From VAZQ01 sp035552735 (GTDB lineage Bacteria > Pseudomonadota > Alphaproteobacteria > Rhizobiales > Xanthobacteraceae): a DNA stretch of 18,286 nt. The stretch spans positions 1-18,286 of the forward strand of contig DASZKX010000033.1 of assembly GCA_035552735.1 (NCBI GenBank), given 5' to 3'. The position numbers and the translations under genes are program-made. Positions 7,396 through 15,055 of this stretch are shown here, piece by piece; position 1 is the stretch's first letter, and each line of letters begins with the position of its first letter. The notes beneath the pieces were generated by a model. That model made no database searches and was not told the origin of the DNA. It saw only the letters and a program-made list of their open reading frames with translations.

Positions 7396-7652
7396 GATTC
7401 GTTCTTTCTCCACATTGTGAGCGAAATCGGTCCGCAGCCCATTGAACCGAGCGATCCATCCGGGTATTCAAAGCCTTAACTATCGACGCCTCGGATCCCT
7501 GGGGTTCCCCCAGGGATGTCCCGGGGCGTTGAGGCACGCAACCGCTAGCTTGGCTTCTTGGCACTTTGGACCAGCTCTGGAATTACTACTAAGTCGCTTT
7601 TCAGTTCGGGTCGCTTCTCCGCCACCGTGTGCTAGCAGGAATTGTGGTGATC
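7396..7652. promoter_or_regulatory. divergent hpnN-dxs control region
   Basis: These 257 bp must carry the promoters of hpnN (leftward) and of dxs-ispH-hpnH (rightward), making it the likely control point of the hopanoid genes here. The region is less GC-rich than its surroundings. It contains the strong hairpin described at 7495-7526. For dxs, TTGGCA at 7558-7563 could serve as a -35 box but the hexamer 17 bp further (AATTAC) is a poor -10. For hpnN, TTGAAT and TTCAAT on the minus strand are 19 bp apart. An AGGA at 7637-7640 precedes the dxs ATG by 12 nt. None of the promoter calls is firm. Confidence 0.5.
7495..7526 (+). promoter_or_regulatory. strong hairpin with a competing alternative stem
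   Basis: ATCCCTGGGG (7495-7504) and CCCCAGGGAT (7508-7517) form a perfect 10-bp stem with a 3-nt loop. A third segment, TCCCGGGG (7519-7526), can pair instead with CCCCAGGGA (7508-7516) if one A is bulged, so the middle strand has two mutually exclusive partners. If dxs is transcribed from upstream of this point it would be a leader RNA structure about 130 nt before the start codon. As DNA, the palindrome could be an operator between the two promoters. No U-run follows, so it is not a plain intrinsic terminator. Confidence 0.45.
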
Positions 7653-9590
7653 ATGACTATAGCAAATCCCATCGGTGTCACGCCCACCCCGTTGCTCGAT
7701 ACCATCAAGAGTCCAGCCGACTTGCGCCGTCTGCCCGAAAGAGATCTCCGCCAGGTCGCGGAAGAATTGCGGGCCGAGACCATCAGCGCGGTGGCGGTGA
7801 CAGGCGGTCATCTGGGCGCCGGGCTCGGGGTCGTCGAGCTTACGGTTGCGCTGCACTATCTGTTCGATACCCCGCGCGACCGGCTGCTCTGGGATGTCGG
7901 GCATCAGGCCTATCCCCACAAGATCCTCACCGGCCGGCGCGACCGCATTCGCACGCTGCGCCAAGGTGGGGGCCTGTCGGGATTCACCAAGCGCGCGGAA
8001 AGCGAATACGATCCGTTCGGCGCGGCCCATTCCTCGACCTCGATCTCGGCCGGTCTCGGCATGGCGGTCGCCCGCGACCTCAAGGGCCTGTCCAACAACG
8101 TGGTCTGCGTCATCGGCGACGGCGCCATGTCGGCCGGCATGGCGTACGAGGCCATGAACAATGCAGGCGCCATGGACTCGCGCCTTATCGTCATCCTCAA
8201 TGACAACAACATGTCGATCGCGCCGCCGGTCGGCGCCTTGTCGGCCTATTTGGCGCGTCTGGTATCGGGGCGTCCGTATCGCTCGCTGCGCCAGACCATC
8301 CGCCAGCTCGCCAAGCGGCTGCCGAAGTTCCTCGAGCAGCGCGCCCGCGCCATGGAGGAATATGCGCGCGGCCTGGTGACCGGCGGCACCTTGTTCGAGG
8401 AGCTCGGATTTTTCTATATCGGCCCGATCGACGGTCACAATCTCGACCACCTGCTGCCGGTGCTCAAGAACGTGCGCGACACCCGCGAGGGGCCGGTGCT
8501 GGTCCACATCGTGACCCAGAAGGGCAAAGGCTACGCGCCCGCGGAAGCCTCCGACGACAAATATCACGGCGTCGTCAAGTTCGACGTCTCGACCGGCAAG
8601 CAGGACAAGCCGAAGTCGAACGCGCCCTCCTACACCAAGGTGTTTGGCGAGAGCCTGGTCAAGGAGGCCCGCAAGGACGATCGCATCGTGGCGATCACGG
8701 CCGCCATGCCCTCCGGCACCGGCATCGACATCTTCGGCAAGGCGTTCCCGGACCGCACCTTCGATGTGGGCATCGCCGAGCAGCATGCGGTGACGTTCGC
8801 GGCCGGGCTCGCCACCGAGGGCTTCAAGCCGTTCGCCACCATCTATTCGACCTTCCTGCAGCGCGGCTACGATCAGGTCGTGCACGACGTCGCCATCCAG
8901 CGCCTGCCGGTGCGCTTCGCGCTCGATCGCGCCGGCCTGGTGGGGGCCGACGGCCCCACCCATGCGGGCTCCTTTGATGTGAGCTATCTGGGCTGCCTGC
9001 CGGGCTTCGTGCTGATGGCGGCGGCCGACGAGGCCGAGCTCGTCCACATGGTGGCGACCGCGGCCGCGATCGACGACCGGCCGAGCGCGCTGCGCTATCC
9101 GCGCGGGGACGGTGTCGGCATCGACATGCCGGAATTCGGCGTGCCGCTCGAGATCGGCAAGGGCCGCATCGTGCGCGAAGGCAGCTCGGTCGCGCTCTTG
9201 AGCTTCGGCACCCGGCTGGCGCACTGCCTCGCCGCCGCCGAGACGCTGGCCTCGCACGGCCTCACCACCACGGTCGCGGATGCCCGCTTCGCCAAGCCGC
9301 TCGACGTCGACATGGTGCTGCGGCTGGCGCGCGAGCACGAGGTGCTGATCACCGTGGAGGAGGCCGCCATCGGCGGCTTCAGCGCCCAGGTCCTCCACGC
9401 GCTGACCCAGCATGGCGCCTTGGACAACGGGCTCAAGGTGCGCTGCATGATTCTGCCCGACGAGTTCGTCGATCACGACAGCCCGGCCGCCATGTACGCG
9501 GCCGCCGGCCTCGACGCCAAGGGCATCGTGGCCAAGGTCTTCGAAGCGCTCGGGAAGGATGCCCGCCGGGAATTCGCCAAGCTCCGCTGA
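7653..9590 (+). CDS. dxs: 1-deoxy-D-xylulose-5-phosphate synthase
   Basis: DXS condenses pyruvate and glyceraldehyde-3-phosphate, using thiamine diphosphate and Mg2+, as the first step of the MEP isoprenoid pathway. The 645-aa protein is full length for the family. Visible motifs are GGHLGAGLGVVELT with catalytic His53, LLWDVGHQAYPHKILTGR, SGFTKRAESEYDPFGAAHSSTS, the cofactor motif GDGAMSAGMAYEAMNNAG (155-172), GPIDGHN, VTQKGKGYAPAE, then the pyrimidine-domain motif DVGIAEQHAVTFAAG with catalytic Glu near 376, and a C-terminal transketolase domain. The ATG at 7653 is chosen as start; an in-frame upstream start at 7629 would add eight residues. It leads a rightward group with ispH and hpnH, so it may be a hopanoid-dedicated copy; whether another dxs exists elsewhere cannot be seen. 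Confidence 0.96.
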   Translation: MTIANPIGVTPTPLLDTIKSPADLRRLPERDLRQVAEELRAETISAVAVTGGHLGAGLGVVELTVALHYLFDTPRDRLLWDVGHQAYPHKILTGRRDRIRTLRQGGGLSGFTKRAESEYDPFGAAHSSTSISAGLGMAVARDLKGLSNNVVCVIGDGAMSAGMAYEAMNNAGAMDSRLIVILNDNNMSIAPPVGALSAYLARLVSGRPYRSLRQTIRQLAKRLPKFLEQRARAMEEYARGLVTGGTLFEELGFFYIGPIDGHNLDHLLPVLKNVRDTREGPVLVHIVTQKGKGYAPAEASDDKYHGVVKFDVSTGKQDKPKSNAPSYTKVFGESLVKEARKDDRIVAITAAMPSGTGIDIFGKAFPDRTFDVGIAEQHAVTFAAGLATEGFKPFATIYSTFLQRGYDQVVHDVAIQRLPVRFALDRAGLVGADGPTHAGSFDVSYLGCLPGFVLMAAADEAELVHMVATAAAIDDRPSALRYPRGDGVGIDMPEFGVPLEIGKGRIVREGSSVALLSFGTRLAHCLAAAETLASHGLTTTVADARFAKPLDVDMVLRLAREHEVLITVEEAAIGGFSAQVLHALTQHGALDNGLKVRCMILPDEFVDHDSPAAMYAAAGLDAKGIVAKVFEALGKDARREFAKLR

Positions 9591-9674
9591 GCCTTGCACC
9601 GGCCTTGGAGTGGCACGGCGGCATCACCATCTCTAGCAATGACCAATGCGGCCGGTTCGCGCGGTCGCATGAGG

Positions 9675-9793
9675 GACCGACGAAGTCGACACGACGAAGC
9701 AGACACGACGAAGCAGATGCCAATAGTGCCAAAAGCAGGTGCACCAAAGCAGGTCCACCAAGGCCGCCGATGAAAGTGAAACGATGAAAGTGA
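9675..9793 (+). repeat. cluster of short tandem repeats, 13-14 bp period
   Basis: The dxs-ispH gap holds three adjacent tandem duplications. ACACGACGAAGCAG occurs twice back to back (9689-9702, 9703-9716), with a degraded copy just before (9675-9688). AAAGCAGGTGCACC (9732-9745) is followed by a copy with one change (9746-9759). GATGAAAGTGA occurs at 9770-9780 and again at 9783-9793, the second copy containing the ispH start codon. The common period of 13-14 bp and the shared AAGCAG core suggest local slippage or duplication. Confidence 0.7.
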
Positions 9794-10713
9794 TCTTGGC
9801 CCAGCCGCGGGGATTTTGCGCCGGCGTCGTGCGCGCCATCGAGATCGTCGAGCGCGCACTGCAGAAATACGGGCCCCCCGTCTATGTGCGCCACGAGATC
9901 GTGCACAACAAGCACGTGGTCGAGAGCCTCAAGGCCAAGGGGGCCCGCTTCGTGGAGGAGCTCTCCGAGGTGCCGCCCAATTCGGTGACCATCTTCAGCG
10001 CCCATGGTGTCGCCAAGAGCGTCGAGGACGAGGCCGCCAGCCGCGACCTGCCGGTGCTCAACGCCACTTGTCCGCTGGTCACCAAGGTGCACAACCAGGG
10101 CAAGCGCTATGTCGGGCAGGGCCGCAAGCTGATCCTGATCGGCCATGCCGGCCACCCGGAGGTCGAGGGCACCATGGGGCAGATCTCGGCCCCCGTGATC
10201 CTGGTGCAGAACGAGGCCGAGGTGGACCAGCTCGATTTGCCGCCCGACACCCCGGTCGCCTATGTGACCCAGACCACGCTCTCGGTCGACGACACCCAGG
10301 GCATCATCGAGGCGCTGCAGCGCCGCTTCAAGGACATCGTCGGCCCCGAGACGCGCGACATCTGCTACGCCACGCAGAATCGCCAGTCCGCGGTGCGCGA
10401 GCTCTCGAAGCTGGTCGACATCATTCTGGTGGTCGGCGCCACCAACAGCTCCAACTCCAACCGGCTGCGCGAGATCGGCAGCGAGGAGGGGGTGCCGAGC
10501 TATCTGATCGCCGACGGCAGCGAGCTCGATCCCGCTTGGCTTAAGGGCGCCGCCACGGTCGGCATCACGGCCGGCGCCTCGGCGCCGGAGGTGCTGGTCG
10601 ACGACGTGATCAAGTCGCTGCGGCGGCTCGGCCCGGTCGACGTCACGGTGCTGCCGGGGCGCGAGGAGAAGATCGAGTTTCGTCTGCCGGCCGAATTGGC
10701 CACGGTCGCTTGA
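9784..10713 (+). CDS. ispH: 4-hydroxy-3-methylbut-2-enyl diphosphate reductase
   Basis: IspH (LytB) is the last MEP-pathway enzyme and reduces HMBPP to IPP and DMAPP with an iron-sulfur cluster. The 309-aa protein has the three cluster cysteines in context: Cys12 (PRGFCAGV), Cys96 (NATCPLVTKVH) and Cys194 (DICYATQNRQ). It also has the conserved His residues (HEIVHN, SAHGV, GHAGHPE), catalytic Glu128 in EGTMGQ, and the NSSNSNRL substrate loop. The ATG at 9784 fits the family N-terminus (MKVILAQPRGFCAG); the open frame extends to 9739 through a repeat-rich stretch and is not trusted. The ribosome site is weak and overlaps the direct repeat GATGAAAGTGA. It lies 193 bp after dxs and 57 bp before hpnH. 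Confidence 0.96.
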   Translation: MKVILAQPRGFCAGVVRAIEIVERALQKYGPPVYVRHEIVHNKHVVESLKAKGARFVEELSEVPPNSVTIFSAHGVAKSVEDEAASRDLPVLNATCPLVTKVHNQGKRYVGQGRKLILIGHAGHPEVEGTMGQISAPVILVQNEAEVDQLDLPPDTPVAYVTQTTLSVDDTQGIIEALQRRFKDIVGPETRDICYATQNRQSAVRELSKLVDIILVVGATNSSNSNRLREIGSEEGVPSYLIADGSELDPAWLKGAATVGITAGASAPEVLVDDVIKSLRRLGPVDVTVLPGREEKIEFRLPAELATVA

Positions 10714-10770
10714 CGGCCGGCATCCGGGCGCCGGTTGGCGCTCAAAGAAAAGCTTGAAGAGGTCGACAGC

Positions 10771-11940
10771 ATGGCCATTCCATTCCACCGCGAAATGCGC
10801 ATCGGCGCCTACATCCTCAAGCAGAAGCTTAAGGGGCGTAAGCGCTATCCGCTGGTGCTGATGCTCGAGCCCTTGTTCCGCTGCAATCTCGCCTGCACCG
10901 GCTGCGGCAAGATCGATTATCCGGATGCCATTCTCAACCGCCGCCTGTCGGTCAAGGAATGCCTCGACGCCGCCGACGAATGCGGCGCCCCGATGGTCGC
11001 CATCCCGGGCGGCGAGCCGCTGATCCACAAGGAGATCGGCGAGATCGTCAAGGGCCTGGTGGCCCGCAAGAAATATGTCTCGCTCTGCACCAACGCGCTG
11101 CTCCTGGAGAAGAAGCTGCATTTGTTCGAGCCCTCCGAGTTCCTGTTCTTCTCGGTGCATCTCGACGGCATCAAGGAGCATCACGACAAATCGGTGTGCA
11201 TGGAAGGCGGCTTCGAGCGCGCCGTCTCCGCCATCAAGGCCGCCAAGGCCAAGGGCTTCAGCGTCAACGTCAACGCCACCATCTTCGACGGGCATCCGGC
11301 CGCCGACATCGCCGCCTTCCTCGACTTGACGCAGGAGCTCGGCATCGGCGTCACCATCTCGCCCGGCTATGCCTATGAGCGGGCGCCCGATCAGGATCAC
11401 TTCCTCAACCGCCGCAAGACCAAGGAATTGTTCCGCAAGGTGTTCGACTACGGCAAGGGCAAGAGCTGGAAGTTCCTGCACTCGGCCCTGTTCCTCGACT
11501 TCCTGGCCGGCAACCAGACCTTCCATTGCACGCCCTGGGGCATGCCCACCCGCAACATCTTCGGCTGGCAGAAGCCGTGCTACCTTTTGGGCGAAGGCTA
11601 TACCAAGACCTTCACCGATCTGATGGAGACCACCGACTGGGATAGCTACGGCACCGGCGCCTACGAAAAATGCGCGAACTGCATGGCCCATTGCGGCTAC
11701 GAGGCGACCGCCGCGGAAGCGATGTTCAAGTCGCCGCTCAAGGCGATCAAGGTGGCGTTGCGCGGCCCGCGCACCGACGGCCCGATGGCGCCGGAGATCT
11801 CGCTCGAGCATCAGCGCCCGGCGCAATACATCTTCTCCGACCAGGTCCAGCAGCGCCTGTCCGAGATCCGCGCCGCCGAGGCGCAGGAGAAAACCCGCAA
11901 GACCGCCGCCAAGGCCGAGTCCGCCAGCACCGCGGCGTAG
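10771..11940 (+). CDS. hpnH: HpnH, radical SAM adenosylhopane synthase
   Basis: HpnH joins the 5'-deoxyadenosyl radical to the hopene side chain to give adenosylhopane, the entry to all extended (C35) hopanoids. The 389-aa protein has the radical SAM motif CNLACTGC with Cys38, Cys42 and Cys45, the GGEP motif (IPGGEPLIHKE) for SAM binding, and SVHLDGIKEHHDKS. Its C-terminal part matches the DUF3463 domain of HpnH: SPGYAYERAPDQDHFLNR, FLDFLAGNQTFHCTPWG, GWQKPCYLLGEGY. A Cys-rich YEKCANCMAHCGYEAT follows. The ATG at 10771 has GAAGAGG 9 nt upstream and gives the family N-terminus MAIPF. It is 57 bp after ispH. A Lys/Ala/Glu-rich tail of about 30 residues ends the protein. Confidence 0.96.
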   Translation: MAIPFHREMRIGAYILKQKLKGRKRYPLVLMLEPLFRCNLACTGCGKIDYPDAILNRRLSVKECLDAADECGAPMVAIPGGEPLIHKEIGEIVKGLVARKKYVSLCTNALLLEKKLHLFEPSEFLFFSVHLDGIKEHHDKSVCMEGGFERAVSAIKAAKAKGFSVNVNATIFDGHPAADIAAFLDLTQELGIGVTISPGYAYERAPDQDHFLNRRKTKELFRKVFDYGKGKSWKFLHSALFLDFLAGNQTFHCTPWGMPTRNIFGWQKPCYLLGEGYTKTFTDLMETTDWDSYGTGAYEKCANCMAHCGYEATAAEAMFKSPLKAIKVALRGPRTDGPMAPEISLEHQRPAQYIFSDQVQQRLSEIRAAEAQEKTRKTAAKAESASTAA

Positions 11941-12041
11941 GCCATTTGGTCTTGTAACCGCATGGAGCCAACGGGTCGGCGCGCGGCGCCGCCCGACGAT
12001 GAGTTCAGCGCAAGGCGGGAACGCGGTCCCGGTGCACAAGT

Positions 12042-12069
12042 TTGGGTGCAATATCAAACAACATATACT
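12042..12069 (+). promoter_or_regulatory. candidate sigma-70 promoter of the chemoreceptor gene
   Basis: TTGGGT (12042-12047) and TATACT (12064-12069) are separated by 16 bp in an A/T-rich stretch. The -10 matches the housekeeping consensus at five of six positions, the -35 less well. Transcription would start near 12076, giving a leader of about 160 nt before the ATG at 12234 that includes the palindrome at 12154-12167. Confidence 0.45.
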
Positions 12070-12153
12070 TCAGATAGCGTGTTTTTCTGCTCCGGTTACG
12101 TACAACAACTAAAAATTAATTCAAATAAACGATAATTCTCCTGATCGGGGTCA

Positions 12154-12167
12154 GCCAAACGTTTGGC
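12154..12167. promoter_or_regulatory. perfect 14-bp palindrome, candidate operator
   Basis: GCCAAACGTTTGGC reads the same on both strands with no spacer. It lies about 67 bp before the chemoreceptor ATG and about 85 bp after the candidate -10 box, at the end of the A/T-rich stretch. It may be a binding site for a dimeric regulator. No cognate regulator is encoded nearby. Confidence 0.4.
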
Positions 12168-12233
12168 CGGATGGACGCGGGATTGCTAGACCTCCGCGCC
12201 GAAGCCGTCCACCTCCTGTCGGGACTTGCATCG

Positions 12234-14453
12234 ATGACCACACTCATGCGGCGGCTCGCCGATCTGCCCATCCGGTCGCGGATCGCGATCGCGTGCCTCA
12301 TTCCACTCCTGGCCTTCACGGGTTTTGCCGGCAAGGCCATGCTGGAGAAGCGGGCGCAATCGCAAGCCGCCGACAGCGTCGCGGCCCTCATCGAGGTCGC
12401 GCCGTTGATCTCCGGCCTGATCCACGAGCTGCAGAAGGAACGCGGAAGCTCGGTCGGATTCGTCTCCTCCAAGGGGCAGGCGCTGGTCGATACGATGCGC
12501 AATCAGCGGCCGGCGACCGACAAGGCGCTGGCGAGCTTCCGCCAGCGCATGACGGGTTTCGACCGTTCCGAGCTGGGGGCCAAGCTCGGCCGCAGCCTCG
12601 ACGACGCCCAGAGTGCTCTCGGGATGCTGGCGACTATGCGCAGCGCAGTCGACACGCTGGCGCTGAGCGCTCCCAAGATCGCCGAATACTTCAACGCCAC
12701 CGTCGCGGATCTGGTGGCTGCGGTCCGGGCGACCGGCGATCTCACCGATGACGTGCGCATCCTGCGCCAATCGATCGCCTTCTCGGCCTTCGTGCAGCGC
12801 AAGGAATTCGCCGGCCAAGAGCGCGCCGCCGGCGCGCAAGGCTTCTCGACCGGCGCCTTCGGGCCCGATGTCTACCGCAATTTCGTTCGGCTCGGCGCCA
12901 TGCAAGCGTCGCAGGCGGAGATTTTCGCGCAAAACGCAACGCAGGAGCAGATGGAGGCGGCGCAGGCCGCGCTCAAGGGGCCGGTAGTGGATGAGGTCGC
13001 GCGCATGCGCGCCATCGGCCTGGCGGCACCGTTCGATACCGCGGCAGTAGCCAAGGTGAGCGGCGCGCAATGGTTCGATGCCGCCACCCGCAACATCGAC
13101 GTGCTCAAGACTCTCGAGGACGGGCTCGCTGGCGATTTTCTGACCGTTGCGCGCGGCGTCTCCGATCAGGCCCGTTGGGTTTTTTGGAGCGTCGTGCTGA
13201 TCTTCCTCGCGCTCTTGGCGATTACGGTTACGCTCGCGATCCTCATCGCGGTCTCGATCACGCGTCCGATCGCCGACCTGGTCGCGACCATGAGCGAGCT
13301 CGCCAAAGGCAGATCGGACATCGACGTGCAGGGGACCGAGCGCAAGGACGAGATCGGCGAAATGGCGAAGGCGGTCGTGGTGTTCCGGGATGCGGCGGTC
13401 GAGAAGGCCCGGCTCGAGGCGCAAGCCGCGGAGCAACGCAAGCAGGCCGACGAGCAACGTGCGCGCAACGAGGAGGAGCGCCGCAAGCACGCGGAAGCTC
13501 AAGCGCGCGCCGCGCAAGATCAGGCGGGCGCCGTTGCGGCGCTCGCCGCGGGCCTGGAGAGGCTGGCCGAAGGCGACCTCACGGTGCGTCTCGACGCGGG
13601 CTTCACCGCCGGCTACCAACGCATCAAGGACGACTTCAACCACACCATCGAGCGGCTGCAGGAGACGATCGCCGGGATCGCCGGCTCGACCGCCGAGGTC
13701 TCCAATGCGGCGACCGAAATCTCGACCAGCACCACCGACCTGTCGCAGCGGACCGAGGAGCAGGCCGCGAGCCTTGAGCAGACCTCGGCTTCGATGGAAG
13801 AGATCTCCGCCACCGTCAGGCAGAACGCCGACAACGCGCGCCAGGCGAACGAGTACGCGGCCGGCACCCGCGCCGCCGCCGACCGCGGCGGAGCCGTAGT
13901 GGCCCAGGCGGTCGAGGCGATGTCGCGCATCGCGGAGTCCTCGCACAAGATCTCCGACATCATCGGGGTTATCGACGAAATTGCGCGCCAGACCAACCTG
14001 CTGGCCCTCAACGCCGCCGTCGAGGCGGCCCGCGCCGGTGAGGCCGGCCGCGGCTTCGCGGTGGTGGCCGCGGAGGTCCGCAGCCTCGCCCAACGCTCCG
14101 CGCAGGCCGCCAAGGACATCAACAATCTGATCACCCACAGCTCGGCCCGGGTGCAGGAGGGCGTCGACCTGGTCAACCGGGCCGGCGGCTCGCTCGGCGA
14201 GATCGTCGAGTCGATCAAGCGCGTGGCCGATATCGTGGCCGACATCGCCAATGCCAGCGCCGACCAGGCCACAGGCCTCGATCAGATCAACAAGGCGCTG
14301 ACCCAGATGGACGAGGTGACGCAGCAGAATTCCGCCCTGGTGGAGGAGAACGCCGCGACCGCCAAGACGCTGGAGAACCAGTCGAGCGCGGTGACACAAC
14401 GACTGTCCTCGTTCCGCTTCGATATCGGCCCCGCCGAGCGCGCGGCGGCGTAA
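12234..14453 (+). CDS. methyl-accepting chemotaxis protein with NIT sensor domain
   Basis: This 739-aa membrane chemoreceptor has TM1 at about residues 14-34 and a large periplasmic sensor (about 40-310). The sensor begins with LISGLIHELQKERGSSVGFVSSKG, the hallmark of the NIT (nitrate/nitrite-sensing, PF08376) domain. TM2 follows at about 314-340, then a HAMP domain, a charged coiled coil (about 385-445), a second HAMP-like segment (AAGLERLAEGDLTVRLD) and the signalling domain. The signalling hairpin tip, EIARQTNLLALNAAVEAARA, is near 582-601 and is well conserved. There is no CheR-binding pentapeptide at the C-terminus (ends PAERAAA). It should signal to CheA/CheW, which are not in the window. 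The ATG at 12234 is preferred; ATG at 12246 is also possible. Its ligand is not proven by the domain name. Confidence 0.93.
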   Translation: MTTLMRRLADLPIRSRIAIACLIPLLAFTGFAGKAMLEKRAQSQAADSVAALIEVAPLISGLIHELQKERGSSVGFVSSKGQALVDTMRNQRPATDKALASFRQRMTGFDRSELGAKLGRSLDDAQSALGMLATMRSAVDTLALSAPKIAEYFNATVADLVAAVRATGDLTDDVRILRQSIAFSAFVQRKEFAGQERAAGAQGFSTGAFGPDVYRNFVRLGAMQASQAEIFAQNATQEQMEAAQAALKGPVVDEVARMRAIGLAAPFDTAAVAKVSGAQWFDAATRNIDVLKTLEDGLAGDFLTVARGVSDQARWVFWSVVLIFLALLAITVTLAILIAVSITRPIADLVATMSELAKGRSDIDVQGTERKDEIGEMAKAVVVFRDAAVEKARLEAQAAEQRKQADEQRARNEEERRKHAEAQARAAQDQAGAVAALAAGLERLAEGDLTVRLDAGFTAGYQRIKDDFNHTIERLQETIAGIAGSTAEVSNAATEISTSTTDLSQRTEEQAASLEQTSASMEEISATVRQNADNARQANEYAAGTRAAADRGGAVVAQAVEAMSRIAESSHKISDIIGVIDEIARQTNLLALNAAVEAARAGEAGRGFAVVAAEVRSLAQRSAQAAKDINNLITHSSARVQEGVDLVNRAGGSLGEIVESIKRVADIVADIANASADQATGLDQINKALTQMDEVTQQNSALVEENAATAKTLENQSSAVTQRLSSFRFDIGPAERAAA

Positions 14454-14530
14454 ACGTCACGATCGCTCGTCCCAGCGAAAACGTTATGGCATGCACACAT
14501 CTCCTGTCTTCCCCGGGCGTACAGCGTTCC

Positions 14531-14600
14531 TCGCCCCGCGCGCGGGGAGAGGGCCCCACGATCAGACGGAAATCCCGAACTCGGCGCGGTGAGGGGGCGT
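14531..14600. repeat. REP-like palindromic element downstream of the chemoreceptor
   Basis: CCCCGCGCGCGGGG (14534-14547) is a perfect 14-bp palindrome flanked by TCG and AGAGGG. About 35 bp later comes GCGCGGTGAGGGGGCG. This matches the form of dispersed intergenic repeats seen in GC-rich alphaproteobacteria. It lies between the stop of the chemoreceptor (14453) and the convergent hypothetical gene (ends at 14634), where it could also serve as a bidirectional transcript end. It is related in style, but not identical, to the element inside the alpha/beta hydrolase. Confidence 0.65.
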
Positions 14601-14633
14601 TTCCGCGAGTCTGAGCTGGCCGAGAGGTCGCCT

Positions 14634-14951
14634 TCAGCTCGGTTTGCCGGCCGGCGCCACGTTGCCGTCGGTCTGCCGCAGCACGCCGGCCTGCACCAGC
14701 GCGGTGGTGATCTGCCCGCTCGCGCGGATCAGCTCGACCGCGGCTGCCGTGGTGAGCACCAGGCGGCACACCGGCACTGCGCGGCCGGTCGCGGCATCGC
14801 CCTGCTTGAGCGGATCGAGGCGCGACACCAGGAATTCCATGCGCAGCGTGCTGCCGTCGAACGACCAGCTGCCGATCGAATCCGCGAAGGTCTCGCCCAG
14901 TGCGGGCATGTCCTGATAGCGGAAGTTGGGCCGTTGCGGTTCGTTCGCCAT
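14634..14951 (-). CDS. hypothetical protein, 105 aa
   Basis: The ATG at 14951 is preceded by GGGGAG about 6 nt upstream on the minus strand, a good ribosome site. The protein has no signal peptide or membrane segment. It consists of an N-terminal tail, strands around SIGSWSFDGSTLRMEFLVSR, then VCRLVLTTAAAVELIRASGQITTALVQAGVL. The arrangement of a beta-rich half followed by R-V-type strand and a helix with A-x-x-L recalls small DUF3467-like proteins, but the resemblance is weak and I do not assign a family. It is convergent with the chemoreceptor and separated from the secreted-protein pair upstream by 104 bp. Confidence 0.75.
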   Translation of the reverse strand: MANEPQRPNFRYQDMPALGETFADSIGSWSFDGSTLRMEFLVSRLDPLKQGDAATGRAVPVCRLVLTTAAAVELIRASGQITTALVQAGVLRQTDGNVAPAGKPS

Positions 14952-15055
14952 GTGGTCTCCCCGGGGGTTTTGCGTTGACGCGAGTCGTGGCAGAGCATTA
15001 CGAAGCGGGCCAGCACGAGGCAATACCAAGACGGTGGGCGCGTCCTGCAAGACGA

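Larger units (their letters stand above)
11941..12233. other. hpnH-MCP intergenic region
   Basis: These 293 bp start GC-rich and contain a compact palindromic stretch (GGCGC-GCG-GCGCC near 11978-11990 with GTCGG/CCGAC flanks) that could end the hpnH transcript, although no T-run follows. From about 12045 to 12145 the DNA becomes A/T-rich and holds a promoter-like pair, followed by a perfect palindrome. No gene is supported here; the frame open from 12171 is an extension of the chemoreceptor. Confidence 0.5.

Noticed and set aside
7475..7510. GGAAC (minus strand) with CGTC as a general-stress EcfG-type promoter for hpnN
   Set aside because: The spacer is 15 bp and the -10 is CGTC rather than CGTT; the GGAAC also falls inside the hairpin loop and arm, so the match may be chance.
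7558..7575. TTGGCAC in the hpnN-dxs gap as a sigma-54 promoter
   Set aside because: The GC element is not at the required 10-bp distance from the GG, so the -24/-12 pattern fails.
7632..9599. 655-codon open frame antisense to dxs
   Set aside because: It mirrors the codon structure of dxs and shows no domain; its composition (His, Arg, Gly, Ala rich) is typical of antisense shadow.
11978..11990. GC-rich hairpin after hpnH as an intrinsic terminator
   Set aside because: No T-run follows, so only a possible structure is noted, not a terminator.
9433..12057. 874-codon open frame antisense to ispH and hpnH
   Set aside because: It spans two confident genes and their gap, with no recognisable domain or plausible ribosome site.
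12186..14399. 737-codon open frame antisense to the chemoreceptor
   Set aside because: It is Arg/Gly/Leu-rich low-complexity sequence complementary to the coiled-coil and signalling regions; shadow frame.
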